Source of the DNA: Bradyrhizobium sp. ARR65
Lineage (GTDB): Bacteria; Pseudomonadota; Alphaproteobacteria; Rhizobiales; Xanthobacteraceae
Reading direction: 5' to 3'
Length of the DNA: 64,000 nucleotides
Assembly (NCBI RefSeq): GCF_000472385.1
Contig: NZ_AWZU01000003.1
Coordinates: forward strand, 227,556-291,555
The notes under the pieces are model-generated. The model saw only the letters and a list, made by a program, of their open reading frames with translations, was not told where the DNA came from and searched no databases. The position numbers and the translations under genes were made by a program. Below are positions 15,909 through 27,939 of this stretch, one piece after another; position 1 is the stretch's first letter, and each line of letters begins with the position of its first letter.

Positions 15909-16499
15909 ATGTCGAAGCAGTCACGAAAGTTCAAGGTTCCCGACGCACTGGCGAATGTTTACGATTTCGCAAACACGCTGGATGTGCGGCATTTCACGCA
16001 TCACGGCGTGCCGCACCTGCAGAATGACGAGCTGAAAACTGCGCAGGACCTCGCGGCGTGGATGGCGGAACGTGGGCTGTTGCGCGCTGGTGCGAAGGTC
16101 GCGCCAGCAATGCTGGAGGCCGCGCTTAAGCTTCGCGCGGCCACGCGTGAGTATCTGCAGCACGATCCCGCCGGCCGCCGGCAAAGCAGCGTGACCCGTG
16201 CATTGAACGAGAGATTGGCCGCATTCCCGCTGCTTGCCGAATTCGGCGGCCAAGCAGGGGCAAGATTGCAGCCAGCCCGCGCCGATGCGCTGGCGGGACT
16301 ATCGGCTGTTGTTGCCGAACTTTACGATGGCGCGCGCAATGGATCACTGGACCGGCTGAAGATATGCGCGGCCGAAGAATGCCGGCGGGTCTTCTTCGAC
16401 CGATCCAAGCCGGCGACGCGGCGCTGGTGCATGTCGACCTTATGCGGCAACCGCAGCAAGGCCAGGGCCTATCGGGAACGTCAGCGTGCCGGGGAGTGA
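15909..16499 (+). CDS. CGNR zinc-finger transcriptional regulator (ABATE domain)
   Basis: A 196-residue protein with an N-terminal ABATE-like helical domain (about 15-140, VYDFANTLDVRHFTHHG, AAWMAERGLL, LRAATREYL) and a C-terminal CGNR zinc finger. The four zinc ligands are Cys153, Cys158, Cys174 and Cys179, the last within the name-giving CGNR (179-182) followed by SKARAYRERQR, which probably contacts DNA. Such proteins are thought to be ligand-controlled regulators of neighbouring genes. The start codon abuts the second of two direct repeats and the divergent partner is an MFS transporter, which suggests a self-contained uptake or efflux module. Confidence 0.88.
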   Translation: MSKQSRKFKVPDALANVYDFANTLDVRHFTHHGVPHLQNDELKTAQDLAAWMAERGLLRAGAKVAPAMLEAALKLRAATREYLQHDPAGRRQSSVTRALNERLAAFPLLAEFGGQAGARLQPARADALAGLSAVVAELYDGARNGSLDRLKICAAEECRRVFFDRSKPATRRWCMSTLCGNRSKARAYRERQRAGE

Positions 16500-16521
16500 G
16501 TGCACGAACAGCGCAGCGGAC

Positions 16522-16827
16522 TCATCGAGTCGCGCCGCTCCGGTGGCGTGTTCTCATTCCATCTGCGCCACCGTTGTTCGAACGCTGTATCCGCCTTGGC
16601 GCGATGCCGACCGTCGTTTCGCTGGGCCAAAGCCCCGAACTCTGCCCGCCGTTGCGCCGGTAATTGGGATCGGTATAGGGATTGCCCGGCCCCTTGTTTT
16701 GGCAATTGGCGTTTGGATAGAAGAACGCGCAATAGGCCGGTTCCGACATCACTTGTTGTGCCGCCGCCGGCGTCGCGATTGCGGCAGCCGGAATGGTTAC
16801 AATGGCGAGAAGCCTGCACAGCGACAT
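16522..16827 (-). CDS. small secreted hypothetical protein, 101 aa
   Basis: A 101-residue protein with a Sec signal peptide (MSLCRLLAIVTIPAAAIATPAAA, cleavage after AAA or AQQ). The mature part contains two Cys (YCAFFYPNANCQNKG), likely to form a disulfide, followed by GPGNPYTDPNYR and a basic tail. It recalls small Bradyrhizobium exported proteins with a YCAxFYPNAxC pattern. The internal ATG was preferred over the earlier one at 16863 because only it gives a well-formed signal peptide. It lies downstream of moaC on the same strand, 107 bases away. Function unknown. Confidence 0.55.
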   Translation of the reverse strand: MSLCRLLAIVTIPAAAIATPAAAQQVMSEPAYCAFFYPNANCQNKGPGNPYTDPNYRRNGGQSSGLWPSETTVGIAPRRIQRSNNGGADGMRTRHRSGATR

Positions 16828-16933
16828 CGGCGGTCTCCGCGTTGGGGCGATGCGGATGCGCACAGTTTAACACCGGCGTAGCCGGGCTCTTCCCGGTGAT
16901 GGCGATCACTCCGCCGTGATGACGCGGCAAGTG

Positions 16934-17428
16934 TCAGGCCCTGTAGTGACCGGACTTGCCGCCCTTCTTTTCGACGAGATGAATGTCCTCGATGCGCACA
17001 CCGCGCTCGACGGCTTTGATCATGTCATAGATCGCGAGACATGCGACCGACACCGCGGTCAGCGCCTCCATCTCGACGCCGGTGGGCCCCGTGACCTTGA
17101 CAATCGCGCTGACGATACAGCCGGGTAGAGTGGCGTCCGGCGTGATATCCACGGTGACCTTGGACAGCGCCAGTGGATGACACAGCGGGATCAGATCGGA
17201 GGTGCGCTTGGCGGCCATGATGCCGGCGATGCGAGCCGTTCCCAGCACATCGCCCTTCTTGGCATTGCCCGAAACGATCAAATCCAGCGTCGCCTTGCTC
17301 ATGACGACACGACCTTCGGCGACCGCAATGCGTTCGGTGGCCGGCTTGTCCGATACATCGACCATGCGCGCCTCGCCGGCGGGGTCGATGTGGGTGAGGG
17401 CAGGCGGATCGGATGCCTTGTGTGCCAT
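16934..17428 (-). CDS. moaC: cyclic pyranopterin monophosphate synthase MoaC
   Basis: MoaC converts 3',8-cyclo-7,8-dihydro-GTP to cyclic pyranopterin monophosphate, the first committed stage of molybdenum cofactor synthesis with MoaA. The 164-residue protein is full length. Diagnostic segments are [34 protein letters not shown] with the active-site His, [18 protein letters not shown] and [22 protein letters not shown] with the catalytic Lys residues. It starts 20 bases after the trpC stop and is the last gene of a ppiD-trpD-trpC-moaC transcript. The usual next gene, moeA, is not here but 13.4 kb further on. Confidence 0.96.
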   Translation of the reverse strand: MAHKASDPPALTHIDPAGEARMVDVSDKPATERIAVAEGRVVMSKATLDLIVSGNAKKGDVLGTARIAGIMAAKRTSDLIPLCHPLALSKVTVDITPDATLPGCIVSAIVKVTGPTGVEMEALTAVSVACLAIYDMIKAVERGVRIEDIHLVEKKGGKSGHYRA

Positions 17429-17448
17429 CGTCGTGTTCCGCTGCAGCT

Positions 17449-18243
17449 CTAATCGCGCGCCAGCAGTGCGCGGGTCGCCGCGGCGACGTCGGCCTGGCGC
17501 ATCAGGCTCTCGCCGACCAGGAAAGTGGAGATGCCCACGCGTGAAAGCCTCGCCAGATCGGCTGGGACGAAGATGCCGCTTTCACCGACGATCAGGCGAT
17601 CTTTGGGAACGAGCGGCGCGAGCGTTTCGCTGGTCGAAAGCGTCGTCTCGAAGGTGCGGAGATTCCGGTTGTTGATGCCGATCATCGGCGAGCGCAGTTC
17701 GAGGGCGCGCTTGAGCTCGGAGCGATCGTGGATTTCGATCAGCACATCCATGCCGTGGGCCAAGGCCGCGTCCTCGATGTCCCTGGCCGCTCCGTCGCTG
17801 AGTGCGGCCATGATGATCAGGATGCAGTCGGCGCCATGTGCACGGGCTTCTGCGACCTGGTAGGTGTCGAACATGAAATCCTTGCGCAGCACCGGCAGGC
17901 TGGTTGCCGCGCGGGCCGCCACCATGAAGTCGAGATGCCCCTGGAAGGAGGGCGTATCCGTCAGCACCGACAGGCAGGCTGCACCACCCGCTTCATAAGC
18001 CTTTGCGAGCGAAGGCGGATCGAAGTCGGCGCGGATGAGCCCTTTGGAAGGTGACGCCTTCTTGATCTCGGCGATCAGCGCATAATCTCCCGCAGCGTGC
18101 TTTCTGCGGATGGCGCTGACGAATCCGCGAGGCGCCGGGGCGCTTCTTGCAAGTGCTTCCACATCTCCCAGCGGCAGGGCGCGCTTGGCGGCCGCGATCT
18201 CTTCGCGCTTGTAGGCCTCGATCTTCGTCAGAATGTCGGACAT
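17449..18243 (-). CDS. trpC: indole-3-glycerol phosphate synthase TrpC
   Basis: TrpC closes CdRP to indole-3-glycerol phosphate in tryptophan synthesis. The 264-residue monofunctional enzyme has the expected TIM-barrel signatures: [16 protein letters not shown] with the catalytic Lys, [53 protein letters not shown] and VGESGI. It is not fused to TrpF. The start lies 15 bases after trpD, and moaC follows within 20 bases, so the three are co-transcribed. Confidence 0.97.
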   Translation of the reverse strand: MSDILTKIEAYKREEIAAAKRALPLGDVEALARSAPAPRGFVSAIRRKHAAGDYALIAEIKKASPSKGLIRADFDPPSLAKAYEAGGAACLSVLTDTPSFQGHLDFMVAARAATSLPVLRKDFMFDTYQVAEARAHGADCILIIMAALSDGAARDIEDAALAHGMDVLIEIHDRSELKRALELRSPMIGINNRNLRTFETTLSTSETLAPLVPKDRLIVGESGIFVPADLARLSRVGISTFLVGESLMRQADVAAATRALLARD

Positions 18244-18258
18244 CGGTCGTCTCGGCTC

Positions 18259-19272
18259 TTAACCGTTGGAGACCGCGACCAGGTGTTTCAAGCGCGCGGC
18301 CGCGGCACCGCTATCAATCGATTTTTGCCCGATTGCGACGCCCTCCTTCAAATCCTTGGCATGACCGGCGACCACCAACGCCGCCGCGGCATTCAAAACC
18401 GCGACATCGCGATATGGGCTTGGCATGCCGTCGAGCACGCTTTGCAGGGCGATCGCATTGGCCTCGGCGTCGCCGCCCTTCAATCCGTCATGGCCGCAGC
18501 GGGGAAGGCCGGCCTGCTCCGGGGTCACCTCGAAGGTGCGGATCTCCCCCTTTTCCAGCGCCGCGACGAATGTCGGGCCGGTGAGGGTGATCTCGTCGAG
18601 CCCGTCGGAGCCGTGCACGACCCATACCGATTCCGAGCCGAGATTCTTCAAGACCTGCGCCAAAGGCTGCACCCATTGCCGCGAGAACACGCCGACCATC
18701 TGCCGCTTGACGCCGGCCGGGTTGGAGAGCGGCCCCAGGAGATTGAAGATCGTGCGGGTGGCAAGCTCGACCCGGGTCGGGCCGACGTTCTTCATGGCGG
18801 GGTGGTGCGCAGGGGCGAACATAAAACCGATGCCGGCCTCGCTCACGCAACGTCCGACCTCTTCCGGCTTGAGGTCGATCTTGACCCCAAGCGAAGCCAG
18901 CACGTCGGCGGCGCCGGAGCGCGACGACAGCGCGCGGTTGCCATGTTTTGCTACCGGGATGCCCGCGCCGGCGACGATGAAGGCGGCGCAAGTGGACACA
19001 TTGACAGAGCCGGAGCCGTCGCCGCCGGTACCGACGATATCAACGGCATCGGCGGGCGCTGTCACCCGCAGCATCTTGTTGCGCATCGCCGAGACTGCGC
19101 CGGTGATCTCCTCAACGGTCTCGCCGCGCACCCGCAGCGCCATCAAGAGCCCGCCCATTTGCGAGGGCGTCGCCTCGCCCGACATCATGCTGTCGAAGGC
19201 GGAAGCCGCTTCCTCACGGCTCAGCGTGGCGCCGGTGGCGACTTTGGCAATAATCGATTTGAGGTCGTCCAT
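18259..19272 (-). CDS. trpD: anthranilate phosphoribosyltransferase TrpD
   Basis: TrpD transfers the phosphoribosyl group of PRPP to anthranilate. The 337-residue protein has the glycine-rich PRPP-binding [18 protein letters not shown], the [17 protein letters not shown] segment and [11 protein letters not shown], all standard for the family. It is not fused to TrpG. It begins 20 bases after the ppiD stop. No trpE or trpG is in the window. Confidence 0.97.
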   Translation of the reverse strand: MDDLKSIIAKVATGATLSREEAASAFDSMMSGEATPSQMGGLLMALRVRGETVEEITGAVSAMRNKMLRVTAPADAVDIVGTGGDGSGSVNVSTCAAFIVAGAGIPVAKHGNRALSSRSGAADVLASLGVKIDLKPEEVGRCVSEAGIGFMFAPAHHPAMKNVGPTRVELATRTIFNLLGPLSNPAGVKRQMVGVFSRQWVQPLAQVLKNLGSESVWVVHGSDGLDEITLTGPTFVAALEKGEIRTFEVTPEQAGLPRCGHDGLKGGDAEANAIALQSVLDGMPSPYRDVAVLNAAAALVVAGHAKDLKEGVAIGQKSIDSGAAAARLKHLVAVSNG

Positions 19273-19292
19273 CGCGTACTTTCGAACACTGC

Positions 19293-21206
19293 TCAGTTGC
19301 TGCTGCCGCCGCCCGTAATCTGCGCGAAGGCTTCCTCATTGATCGATGTGCCGATATTCTTTTCCAGCTTGGCGACGTATTGCGCGAGTTCCTCGTTGCT
19401 CAACGCGCCCTGCAGGCTCTCTTTCAGCTTCTTGGCTGCGTCAGAAGCGAGATCAACCGGCGGCACTGTGATATCGGTGACGCGGAACACGAACCTCTCG
19501 GTATCGGTCTGGCCGTCGGCCTGGCCTGCAGCGTCTTTGGCCGTGCGGAAGACGGCTGCAACGACGTTGGCGGGCAGGCCGGATCCCGAGCCATCGCGCT
19601 TCAATCCCGCGGTGGTCTCGACTTTTGCCCCGATGCTCGCCGCCTGATCGGCGAAGCTGCCGCTCTGGCCGAGGTTTTGTACGATCTGCGTGGCTTTGTC
19701 GCGCAGGCGGCTGGCGATCTGATCCTCGCGCCAGTGCGCCGCGACCTGATCCTTTACCTCGTCAAGCGTCCGGTCGCGCGGCGGAGTGACGCCCAGCACG
19801 TCGTACCAGACATAGCCGCCCCGGTAGGAGATCGGTTCGTTGTCGACCCCGACATCGCTGTTGAAGGCTTGCGCAACCACGTCGAGGCCGGGCGGAATAT
19901 TGGCCGGCTGCCCGTCGGGCAGGTGACCCGAGCGATCGACGGCGTCGATCGTGGTGGCGGCGAGCCCGAGTTTCTGTGCCGCTTCCAGGACGCTGGCGCC
20001 GCCGCCGCGCTCGTCCTCCATCTTGTCGCGCAAGCTTGCGACCTTGTCGCGGGCGCGCTCGATGGCGATCTCCTTCTTCAGGTCTGGCGCAACACTCTCA
20101 TAGCTCGGCTCCACTGCCGGCTGGATCTTGCCGACTTTGAGCAGCGCAACGCCGAACCGCCCCTGCACCGGCTGGCTCACTTCGCCCGAAGGCAGCGAAA
20201 ACGCGGCGTCCGCAAATGCGGGATCGAGAATGCCGGATTTGCTCACCACGCCGAGATCGACGTCGGCGGAGCTCAGCTTACGCTCTTTGGCGAGATCGTC
20301 GAACGACAGGCCCGACGTGATACGTGCGCGCGCGGCCGTCGCTTCTTCCATGTTCGGAAACACGATCTGCGAGACCTCGCGCTTTTCCGGCGTGCCAAGC
20401 CTCTCCTTGCGCTGCTCGTAGAGCTTCCTGGCATCGTCGTCGGAGACTTCAGACCACTTGCCGATCTCCTCCGGTGTCAGCACGACGAAAGCGATCTTGC
20501 GGTACTCGGGCGCACGGAACTGCGCCTTGTGCTCGTCGAAATAACCGGCGAGCGTCTCGGGCGAGGGCGGGTCGATCGTGCCGGCCTGCGTGGCATTCAG
20601 TTTGACGTATTCGATGGAGCGCTGCTCGTCCTGATAATGCATCAACGCTTCCATCAGCGTTTTCGACGGCTCCAGCCCGGCCGATAGCGTGCCTGCGATC
20701 TGGCGGCGCAGCGAAACCTTCTTCTGGTCGGCGATATAGCGGGCCTCGGTAAAGCCGAACTGGCGGATGATTGCCTGGAAGCGTTGCGGGTCGAAGGCGC
20801 CGCCTACGCCCTTAAAGTTCGGATCGGTGAAGATCACCCGCATGGTCTCGGCGTCGGATTGTCCCAGTCCGAGCCGGCGCGCCTCCTCATCCAGCGCGGC
20901 CTCCGCGATCGTCTGCTCCAGGAGCTGGCGGTCGAGGCCGAAAGCACGTGCCTGTTCGGGGGTCAGCGGACGGCCGAACTGGCGGCCAAGCTGCTGAAGC
21001 TTGTCCATATAGAGCTGGCGGAACTCGTTGATGGAAATCTCGGTATGACCAACGGTCGCCAGCGTCGACTGGCCAAAGCCCCTGAAGATGTCGGCAATGC
21101 CCCAGATACCGAAACTGACGATCAACGCGCCCATGGCACCGGCCATAATGATTTTGCCGAGCCAATTGGATGAGGCTTTGCGCATTCCTCGAAGCATGGG
21201 ATCCAA
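19293..21206 (-). CDS. ppiD: PpiD-like periplasmic peptidyl-prolyl isomerase/chaperone
   Basis: A 637-residue inner-membrane-anchored folding factor. The N-terminal helix ([23 protein letters not shown]) holds it to the membrane with the rest in the periplasm. A SurA-N-like chaperone domain (about 35-180) precedes a parvulin-like domain near 270-375 ([47 protein letters not shown] cut into its parts, [10 protein letters not shown]), then a long C-terminal helical part. It binds newly exported proteins at the Sec translocon. It is the first gene of the transcript leading to trpD, trpC and moaC and is divergent from tpiA. Confidence 0.92.
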   Translation of the reverse strand: MDPMLRGMRKASSNWLGKIIMAGAMGALIVSFGIWGIADIFRGFGQSTLATVGHTEISINEFRQLYMDKLQQLGRQFGRPLTPEQARAFGLDRQLLEQTIAEAALDEEARRLGLGQSDAETMRVIFTDPNFKGVGGAFDPQRFQAIIRQFGFTEARYIADQKKVSLRRQIAGTLSAGLEPSKTLMEALMHYQDEQRSIEYVKLNATQAGTIDPPSPETLAGYFDEHKAQFRAPEYRKIAFVVLTPEEIGKWSEVSDDDARKLYEQRKERLGTPEKREVSQIVFPNMEEATAARARITSGLSFDDLAKERKLSSADVDLGVVSKSGILDPAFADAAFSLPSGEVSQPVQGRFGVALLKVGKIQPAVEPSYESVAPDLKKEIAIERARDKVASLRDKMEDERGGGASVLEAAQKLGLAATTIDAVDRSGHLPDGQPANIPPGLDVVAQAFNSDVGVDNEPISYRGGYVWYDVLGVTPPRDRTLDEVKDQVAAHWREDQIASRLRDKATQIVQNLGQSGSFADQAASIGAKVETTAGLKRDGSGSGLPANVVAAVFRTAKDAAGQADGQTDTERFVFRVTDITVPPVDLASDAAKKLKESLQGALSNEELAQYVAKLEKNIGTSINEEAFAQITGGGSSN

Positions 21207-21437
21207 CTTGTCCTGAGGGGAACCGGTACACCCCGCTTATGGCGGATGCTGCAAAACGGGCGTCACCGAATTGATTACGCATCATAAAGAGGCAGCGGGG
21301 CCCCCGCAACCTTGAGCGGAGGCCTACCTGCTGTCGCTAACGACCGCAAGAAGCGGTTAAAAGCCTTGCGTCCAATCTGGAAGTGAGGGCCGCGCTTTGC
21401 TAGCGCATGGGAAGTTATCTTTCACTGGAAAAACGCC

Positions 21438-22196
21438 ATGACCGACGCCGTCCGCCCGCTGATCGCCGGCAACTGGAAAATGAATGGCTTGAAAGCTTCG
21501 ATTGGGGAGTTCGAGGCAATGCTGGCAGGCGCTGCAGGGGTCGCCTCGAAGGCCGATCTGCTGGTCTGCCCTCCTGCGACCCTGATCGCAGCTTTTGCGG
21601 AGAAGGCCCGTGCCGCGACGGGATTGGGGGTTGGCGCGCAGGATTGTCACCCCAAGCCGTCGGGCGCCCATACCGGCGACATCTCCGCCGAAATGCTGGC
21701 CGATGCTGGCGCCAGCGCGATCATTGTCGGCCACTCTGAAAGGCGGGCCGATCATGGCGAAAGCGATCTGTTGATCCGGCAGAAGGCCGAGGCGGTGTGG
21801 CGCGCAGGGCTCGTGGCCATCGTCTGCATCGGGGAGACGGAGGCGCAGCGGGACGCCGGGCAGACGCTGGATGTCCTCCGCGGGCAGCTCAGCCAGTCGC
21901 TGCCGGACGCCTCGCGAGCCGATAATCTGGTGGTCGCCTATGAGCCGGTCTGGGCGATCGGCACCGGCCGCACCCCGACGGCAGTAGATGTCGAGCAAAT
22001 TCATGGATTTATTCGGGATTTTCTGACCGGGCGGTTCAACGGGGAGGGGGCGCGGATGCGGATCCTCTATGGCGGCTCGGTCAAGCCCTCGAATGCGGCC
22101 GAACTGATGGCGGTTGCCAATGTCGAGGGTGCGCTGGTGGGTGGCGCCAGCCTGAAAGCGGCCGATTTCCTTGCGATCGCGAACGCCTGTCCTTAG
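21438..22196 (+). CDS. tpiA: triosephosphate isomerase TpiA
   Basis: Interconverts dihydroxyacetone phosphate and glyceraldehyde-3-phosphate in glycolysis and gluconeogenesis. The 252-residue protein is full length, with AGNWKMNG (catalytic Lys14), IVGHSERR (electrophilic His), [15 protein letters not shown] (general base Glu and the flexible loop) and [10 protein letters not shown] (phosphate binding). It is divergent from ppiD and followed by secG after 133 bases. Confidence 0.97.
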   Translation: MTDAVRPLIAGNWKMNGLKASIGEFEAMLAGAAGVASKADLLVCPPATLIAAFAEKARAATGLGVGAQDCHPKPSGAHTGDISAEMLADAGASAIIVGHSERRADHGESDLLIRQKAEAVWRAGLVAIVCIGETEAQRDAGQTLDVLRGQLSQSLPDASRADNLVVAYEPVWAIGTGRTPTAVDVEQIHGFIRDFLTGRFNGEGARMRILYGGSVKPSNAAELMAVANVEGALVGGASLKAADFLAIANACP

Positions 22197-22329
22197 CTAA
22201 AGGGGTGAGTGATGTCGGGGGTGGCTTTGCGCTGCCCTTTCGTGTAACACGCGCGCAACTTCATGAACCCCGCAAGCCGCCGTCCGAGAGCCCGCGCCGG
22301 GCGGGCTCGGCTTGTGACGGAAGGTTAAG

Positions 22330-22719
22330 ATGCAGACTGTCGTTATTGTCATTCATCTCATGATCGTCATCGTGCTGATCGGCGCGGTGTTGCTGCAGAA
22401 ATCCGAAGGCGGCGGACTCGGCATGGGCGGCGGGGCCGGTTTCATGTCCAGTCGCGGGACCGCAAATCTGTTGACCCGCACGACGGCGGTGTTGGCGGTG
22501 GGGTTCTTCGCGACCAGCCTGCTGTTGTCTTGGATCGCCAGCCTCGATCGTAAGCCGACCTCGATCCTCGGCGCCCAACCCGCCTCGCAGTCGCAGCCTG
22601 GCGGAGCAGCGCCGGTGGCGCCGCCGACCAGCGGTGGCGTGCTGGATACGCTCAAGAAGGCGGACGAACAGCAGCAGAAACAGGCACCCGCGGCGCCGCA
22701 GGCTCCGCAGTCACAATAA
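22330..22719 (+). CDS. secG: preprotein translocase subunit SecG
   Basis: SecG is the small accessory subunit of the SecYEG protein-export channel. The 129-residue protein has two transmembrane helices (TVVIVIHLMIVIVLIGAVLLQ and TAVLAVGFFATSLLLSWIA) joined by the conserved cytoplasmic loop KSEGGGLGMGGGAGFMSSRG. The C-terminal 60 residues are Pro/Ala/Gln-rich, an extension common in Alphaproteobacteria. GGAAGG lies six bases upstream of the ATG. It sits between tpiA and pyrG, the usual place in this group. Confidence 0.95.
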   Translation: MQTVVIVIHLMIVIVLIGAVLLQKSEGGGLGMGGGAGFMSSRGTANLLTRTTAVLAVGFFATSLLLSWIASLDRKPTSILGAQPASQSQPGGAAPVAPPTSGGVLDTLKKADEQQQKQAPAAPQAPQSQ

Positions 22720-22811
22720 AGCAGAGTGGCCATGCAGGAGGACGGCTGGCATCCTGCATCAGAAATCACCATCAAGGTACTGGCAGCACTCTCTTTTTTC
22801 AGTCACCCACA

Positions 22812-22861
22812 GCCGCGCCGAAGTTTGGCCGCGGCGCGCGATTCGTTTTGGCGAATCGCGC
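22812..22861. repeat. tandem hairpins between secG and pyrG
   Basis: GCCGCG (22812-22817) pairs with CGCGGC (22830-22835), and GCGCGATTCG (22836-22845) pairs perfectly with CGAATCGCGC (22852-22861) around a six-base loop. The two hairpins stand back to back 25 bases before the pyrG ATG. No T tract follows, so a leader structure or Rho-dependent end of secG is more likely than an intrinsic terminator. Confidence 0.6.
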
Positions 22862-22873
22862 CAACGGCGTTAA

Positions 22874-25160
<2,287 letters not shown>

Positions 25161-25323
25161 GGAAACTCCGGCAGTCGTCTGCTCTCGAATCCTGGTCGAG
25201 ATGGAGCCCAAATCTCTTCGGCGTGCGTTGCGCCAGCATTGCGCGCTCGCGGCGAGCGCACATGACATCGAACTGGCTCTTGCATGCAGGCGTGATTGCT
25301 CTGCCGCGCCGGCGATGAGTGAC

Positions 25324-26685
25324 TTACCGCGCGGCTTGGATCGGCCGTAAGCTCAATCGGAAGCAGGCGCCCTTGGATGGCGCATCAAACACGGTGATGC
25401 TGCCGCCGTGGAGATGGGCTATTTCGCGCACCAGGTTCAGCCCGAGGCCGGCGCCGCGGTTCAGCGGGTGCAGACGATAGAAGGGTTCGAAAACCAGCGC
25501 GCGGTGCTCGGGCGGAATGCCGGTCCCCTGATCCGATACTTCGATGGTCGCGGGCGGCGTCACGCAGATGCTGATCGTGCCCTGGCGGCCGCCGTGTTGG
25601 ATCGCATTCTGCACCAGATTGATCACAGCCCGTTCCAGCGCATTCGCATCGCCGCAGCATTCGATGCGATCGGCCTCGGCGTTGAAGGCGAGCTCATATC
25701 CGGCTGCAATCGCGAGCGGCGCGAGGTCGGCGGCGGCGCGTTGCGCGAGCGCCACCAGGTCGACCAGGGCGAACGAATTTCGGTTCTGCTCGAGGCGCTG
25801 AATGTCAAGCAACTGGTCCGCCAGAGTGGCAAGGCGCGCCACATCTTCCAGCAGCCGAGCCCTTTCTGAACTCGGTGGCAGGGCCTCCAGCCGCGTGTTC
25901 AGGATGGCGATGGGGGTACGCAGCTCATGCGCGGCATCCGCGACGAAGCGCTGGTGACGCGCATAGCCTTCGTCGAGGCGGCTCAAAGCATCGTTGATGG
26001 TTGCTACCAATTGCGTGATCTCGGCCGGTACATGCGTCAGCGCCAGCCGCACGCCGCGTTGATGCGTATCGATCTGTCGGGCCTGATCCGCAACCAGAGA
26101 GAGCCCCGCAAGCGCGCGGCGCACCACGATCGGCGTTGCTATGAACGTTGCCAACGTCATCAGCAGAAAACCGGGCAGGGCGAGACCGAGAAACACCAGG
26201 ATGGTTGCCAGCAACGCCTTGCGTCCGGATAGTTCGCCCTGTGTCGCCGTCAGGATCTGCACATTTCCGGCCGCGGTGTCGACGCGCTTCAGCCGCACCG
26301 GTGCCTTGCGCGGATCGTCGAAGAGCTGCCAACCGAGGCGCGCCTGGCTGATGTGGTCGAGGGCGGCCCCGATCTGGGTCATGTCCGGCGGCACCGCGCC
26401 TTCCGACAGCGAACCGCCCTGGCTGTCCCTGACCAGAAACCAGAGGTCAGGAATCTCGGATCGGATTCGCTGTAGTTCAGCCGTGGGCTGCAGAACGAGC
26501 CTGCCTGAGCCATCGCGCGCCACGGCCCGCTGCACGATGTCGATGACGTGATCCTCGTCGCGCGGCGCAAGTAGAAAGCCGGCTTGCCACAGCGTTCCGA
26601 TCACAAGGAGGAGCAGGAGCGCCAGCAAGGCGGCCTGCAGCGGGATGAGCCCCCAGAGCAGCCGCGATCGAAGGGAGCGGGTCAC
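25324..26685 (-). CDS. sensor histidine kinase of an OmpR-type two-component system
   Basis: A 453-residue membrane kinase. It has transmembrane helices at about 10-38 and 157-187 that enclose a periplasmic sensing domain of about 120 residues, a HAMP-like linker, and a HisKA domain with the phosphorylated His253 in AAHELRTPIA. The ATPase domain shows the N box VINLVQNAIQHG, the G1 box VSDQGTGIPP, the F box VFEPFYRL and the G2 box GAGLGLNLV. Its ATG overlaps the stop of the response-regulator gene by four bases. The N-terminal sensing domain resembles those of QseC/TctE-like kinases; signal unknown. Confidence 0.93.
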   Translation of the reverse strand: MTRSLRSRLLWGLIPLQAALLALLLLLVIGTLWQAGFLLAPRDEDHVIDIVQRAVARDGSGRLVLQPTAELQRIRSEIPDLWFLVRDSQGGSLSEGAVPPDMTQIGAALDHISQARLGWQLFDDPRKAPVRLKRVDTAAGNVQILTATQGELSGRKALLATILVFLGLALPGFLLMTLATFIATPIVVRRALAGLSLVADQARQIDTHQRGVRLALTHVPAEITQLVATINDALSRLDEGYARHQRFVADAAHELRTPIAILNTRLEALPPSSERARLLEDVARLATLADQLLDIQRLEQNRNSFALVDLVALAQRAAADLAPLAIAAGYELAFNAEADRIECCGDANALERAVINLVQNAIQHGGRQGTISICVTPPATIEVSDQGTGIPPEHRALVFEPFYRLHPLNRGAGLGLNLVREIAHLHGGSITVFDAPSKGACFRLSLRPIQAAR

Positions 26686-27356
26686 GGTTGTCGTTTCAAC
26701 AGATATCCGACCCCGCGAATGCCGCGGATCTCAACCGCGGCATTGGCTTCAGCCAGCTTGCGCCTGAGACGCGAGACGTGCGTATCAAGCGCGTTGGACT
26801 GTATCTCGTCGCTGAAGCCGTAGACGGCTTGTTCCAGCGTGGCGCGCAGCACGGTGCGGCTCATGCGCCGCAGCAGCATCTCGAGCACGAGCAGTTCACG
26901 TCGCGGCAGCTCGAGCCGGACCCCGTCGATGCTGGCCTCGCGATGACCGAAGTCGAATGACAGCCGGCCGGCGCGGATCACGTCCGGCTGCAGTCCGGCA
27001 GGCCGACGCAGCACGGCACGCAGCCGGGCCAGCAGCTCCTCGATCGCGAACGGTTTTGCCAGGTAATCGTCCGCGCCACGATCCAGGCCAGCAATCCGGT
27101 CGGCGAGTTCGCCGCGGGCCGTCAACACGATGATGGGAACGCCATCCGCCCGCGCCCTGAGCTTGGGGATCAAGGCGAGGCCGTCCCCGTCAGGAAGCTG
27201 GCGATCAAGCAGCACCGCGCCGTGCACCTCGCCGGAGACAGCCTCCTCCGCCTCGGCGAGCGTGGGGACGTGATCGACCACCATGTCGTAGTTCCTGAGC
27301 GCCGTGGCGAGCGCCGCAGCCATTTCCGGCTCATCTTCGACCAGCAGAATTCGCAT
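26682..27356 (-). CDS. OmpR/PhoB-family response regulator
   Basis: A 224-residue regulator with a receiver domain (acidic pocket EDE at 7-9, phosphorylated Asp51 in LLDRQLPDGDG, Thr79, Lys101 in YLAKPF) and a C-terminal winged helix (RELLVLEMLLRRMSRTVLRATLEQAVYGF, then NALDTHVSRLRRKLAEA). It is the first gene of the pair with the kinase, overlapping it by four bases. The layout matches QseB/TctD-like regulators. No binding-site repeat was recognised in the upstream gap. Confidence 0.94.
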   Translation of the reverse strand: MRILLVEDEPEMAAALATALRNYDMVVDHVPTLAEAEEAVSGEVHGAVLLDRQLPDGDGLALIPKLRARADGVPIIVLTARGELADRIAGLDRGADDYLAKPFAIEELLARLRAVLRRPAGLQPDVIRAGRLSFDFGHREASIDGVRLELPRRELLVLEMLLRRMSRTVLRATLEQAVYGFSDEIQSNALDTHVSRLRRKLAEANAAVEIRGIRGVGYLLKRQP

Positions 27357-27572
27357 CGCCTGGACCCACTTCTCACGAGCGATTTAGCACTAGCAACATT
27401 GCGGCAGCATTGCGTGGTATCGGGCTATCCAGGACATCGGGCGGCAGGGCAAGCTTCTCCGGAGGGGAGGCGGGCCAGCTATGCGACTGGCGCTGCGTCG
27501 TAGGGTGGGATTGGCTCAAGACAGGGCCCAATTCAATCGCTATAAACGCGCGCTCAAAAAGGGAGCGAAACC

Positions 27573-27899
27573 ATGATCTACGAAATGCGTGTCTATCGTT
27601 GCCTGCCCGGCCGCCTGCCGGCGCTGCTCAAGCGCTTCGAGACGATCACGCTGAAGCTATGGGAGAAGCACGGCATCAAGCAGGCCGGCTTTTTCACGAC
27701 GCTGGTCGGGGAATCGAACCAGGAACTGACTTATCTGTTGGCCTGGGAATCTCTGGCGGAGCGCGACAAGAAATGGACCGCATTCCAGACCGATCCGGAA
27801 TGGATCGAGGCACGCGCCAAGACCGAAGCCGACGGCCAGATCGTGGGCAACATCGTGAACCAGCTCCTGGTGCCGACCGCATTTTCCGCGGTGAAGTAA
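27573..27899 (+). CDS. NIPSNAP family protein
   Basis: A 108-residue protein of the NIPSNAP/dimeric alpha-beta barrel fold. The start [22 protein letters not shown] is typical, as is the central [26 protein letters not shown]. Bacterial members are small, often dimeric, and lack a firmly assigned role. The ATG follows a GGGAG stretch. It precedes kdsA by 40 bases on the same strand and may be co-transcribed with it. Confidence 0.88.
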   Translation: MIYEMRVYRCLPGRLPALLKRFETITLKLWEKHGIKQAGFFTTLVGESNQELTYLLAWESLAERDKKWTAFQTDPEWIEARAKTEADGQIVGNIVNQLLVPTAFSAVK

Positions 27900-27939
27900 C
27901 GCCGCCAATGGACCGCGGGGTCCGATAAGGATTGATATC

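Noticed and set aside
18097..19647. A 516-codon plus-strand frame across trpC, trpD and ppiD
   Set aside because: It crosses three well-supported antisense genes and their junctions and has no domain character.
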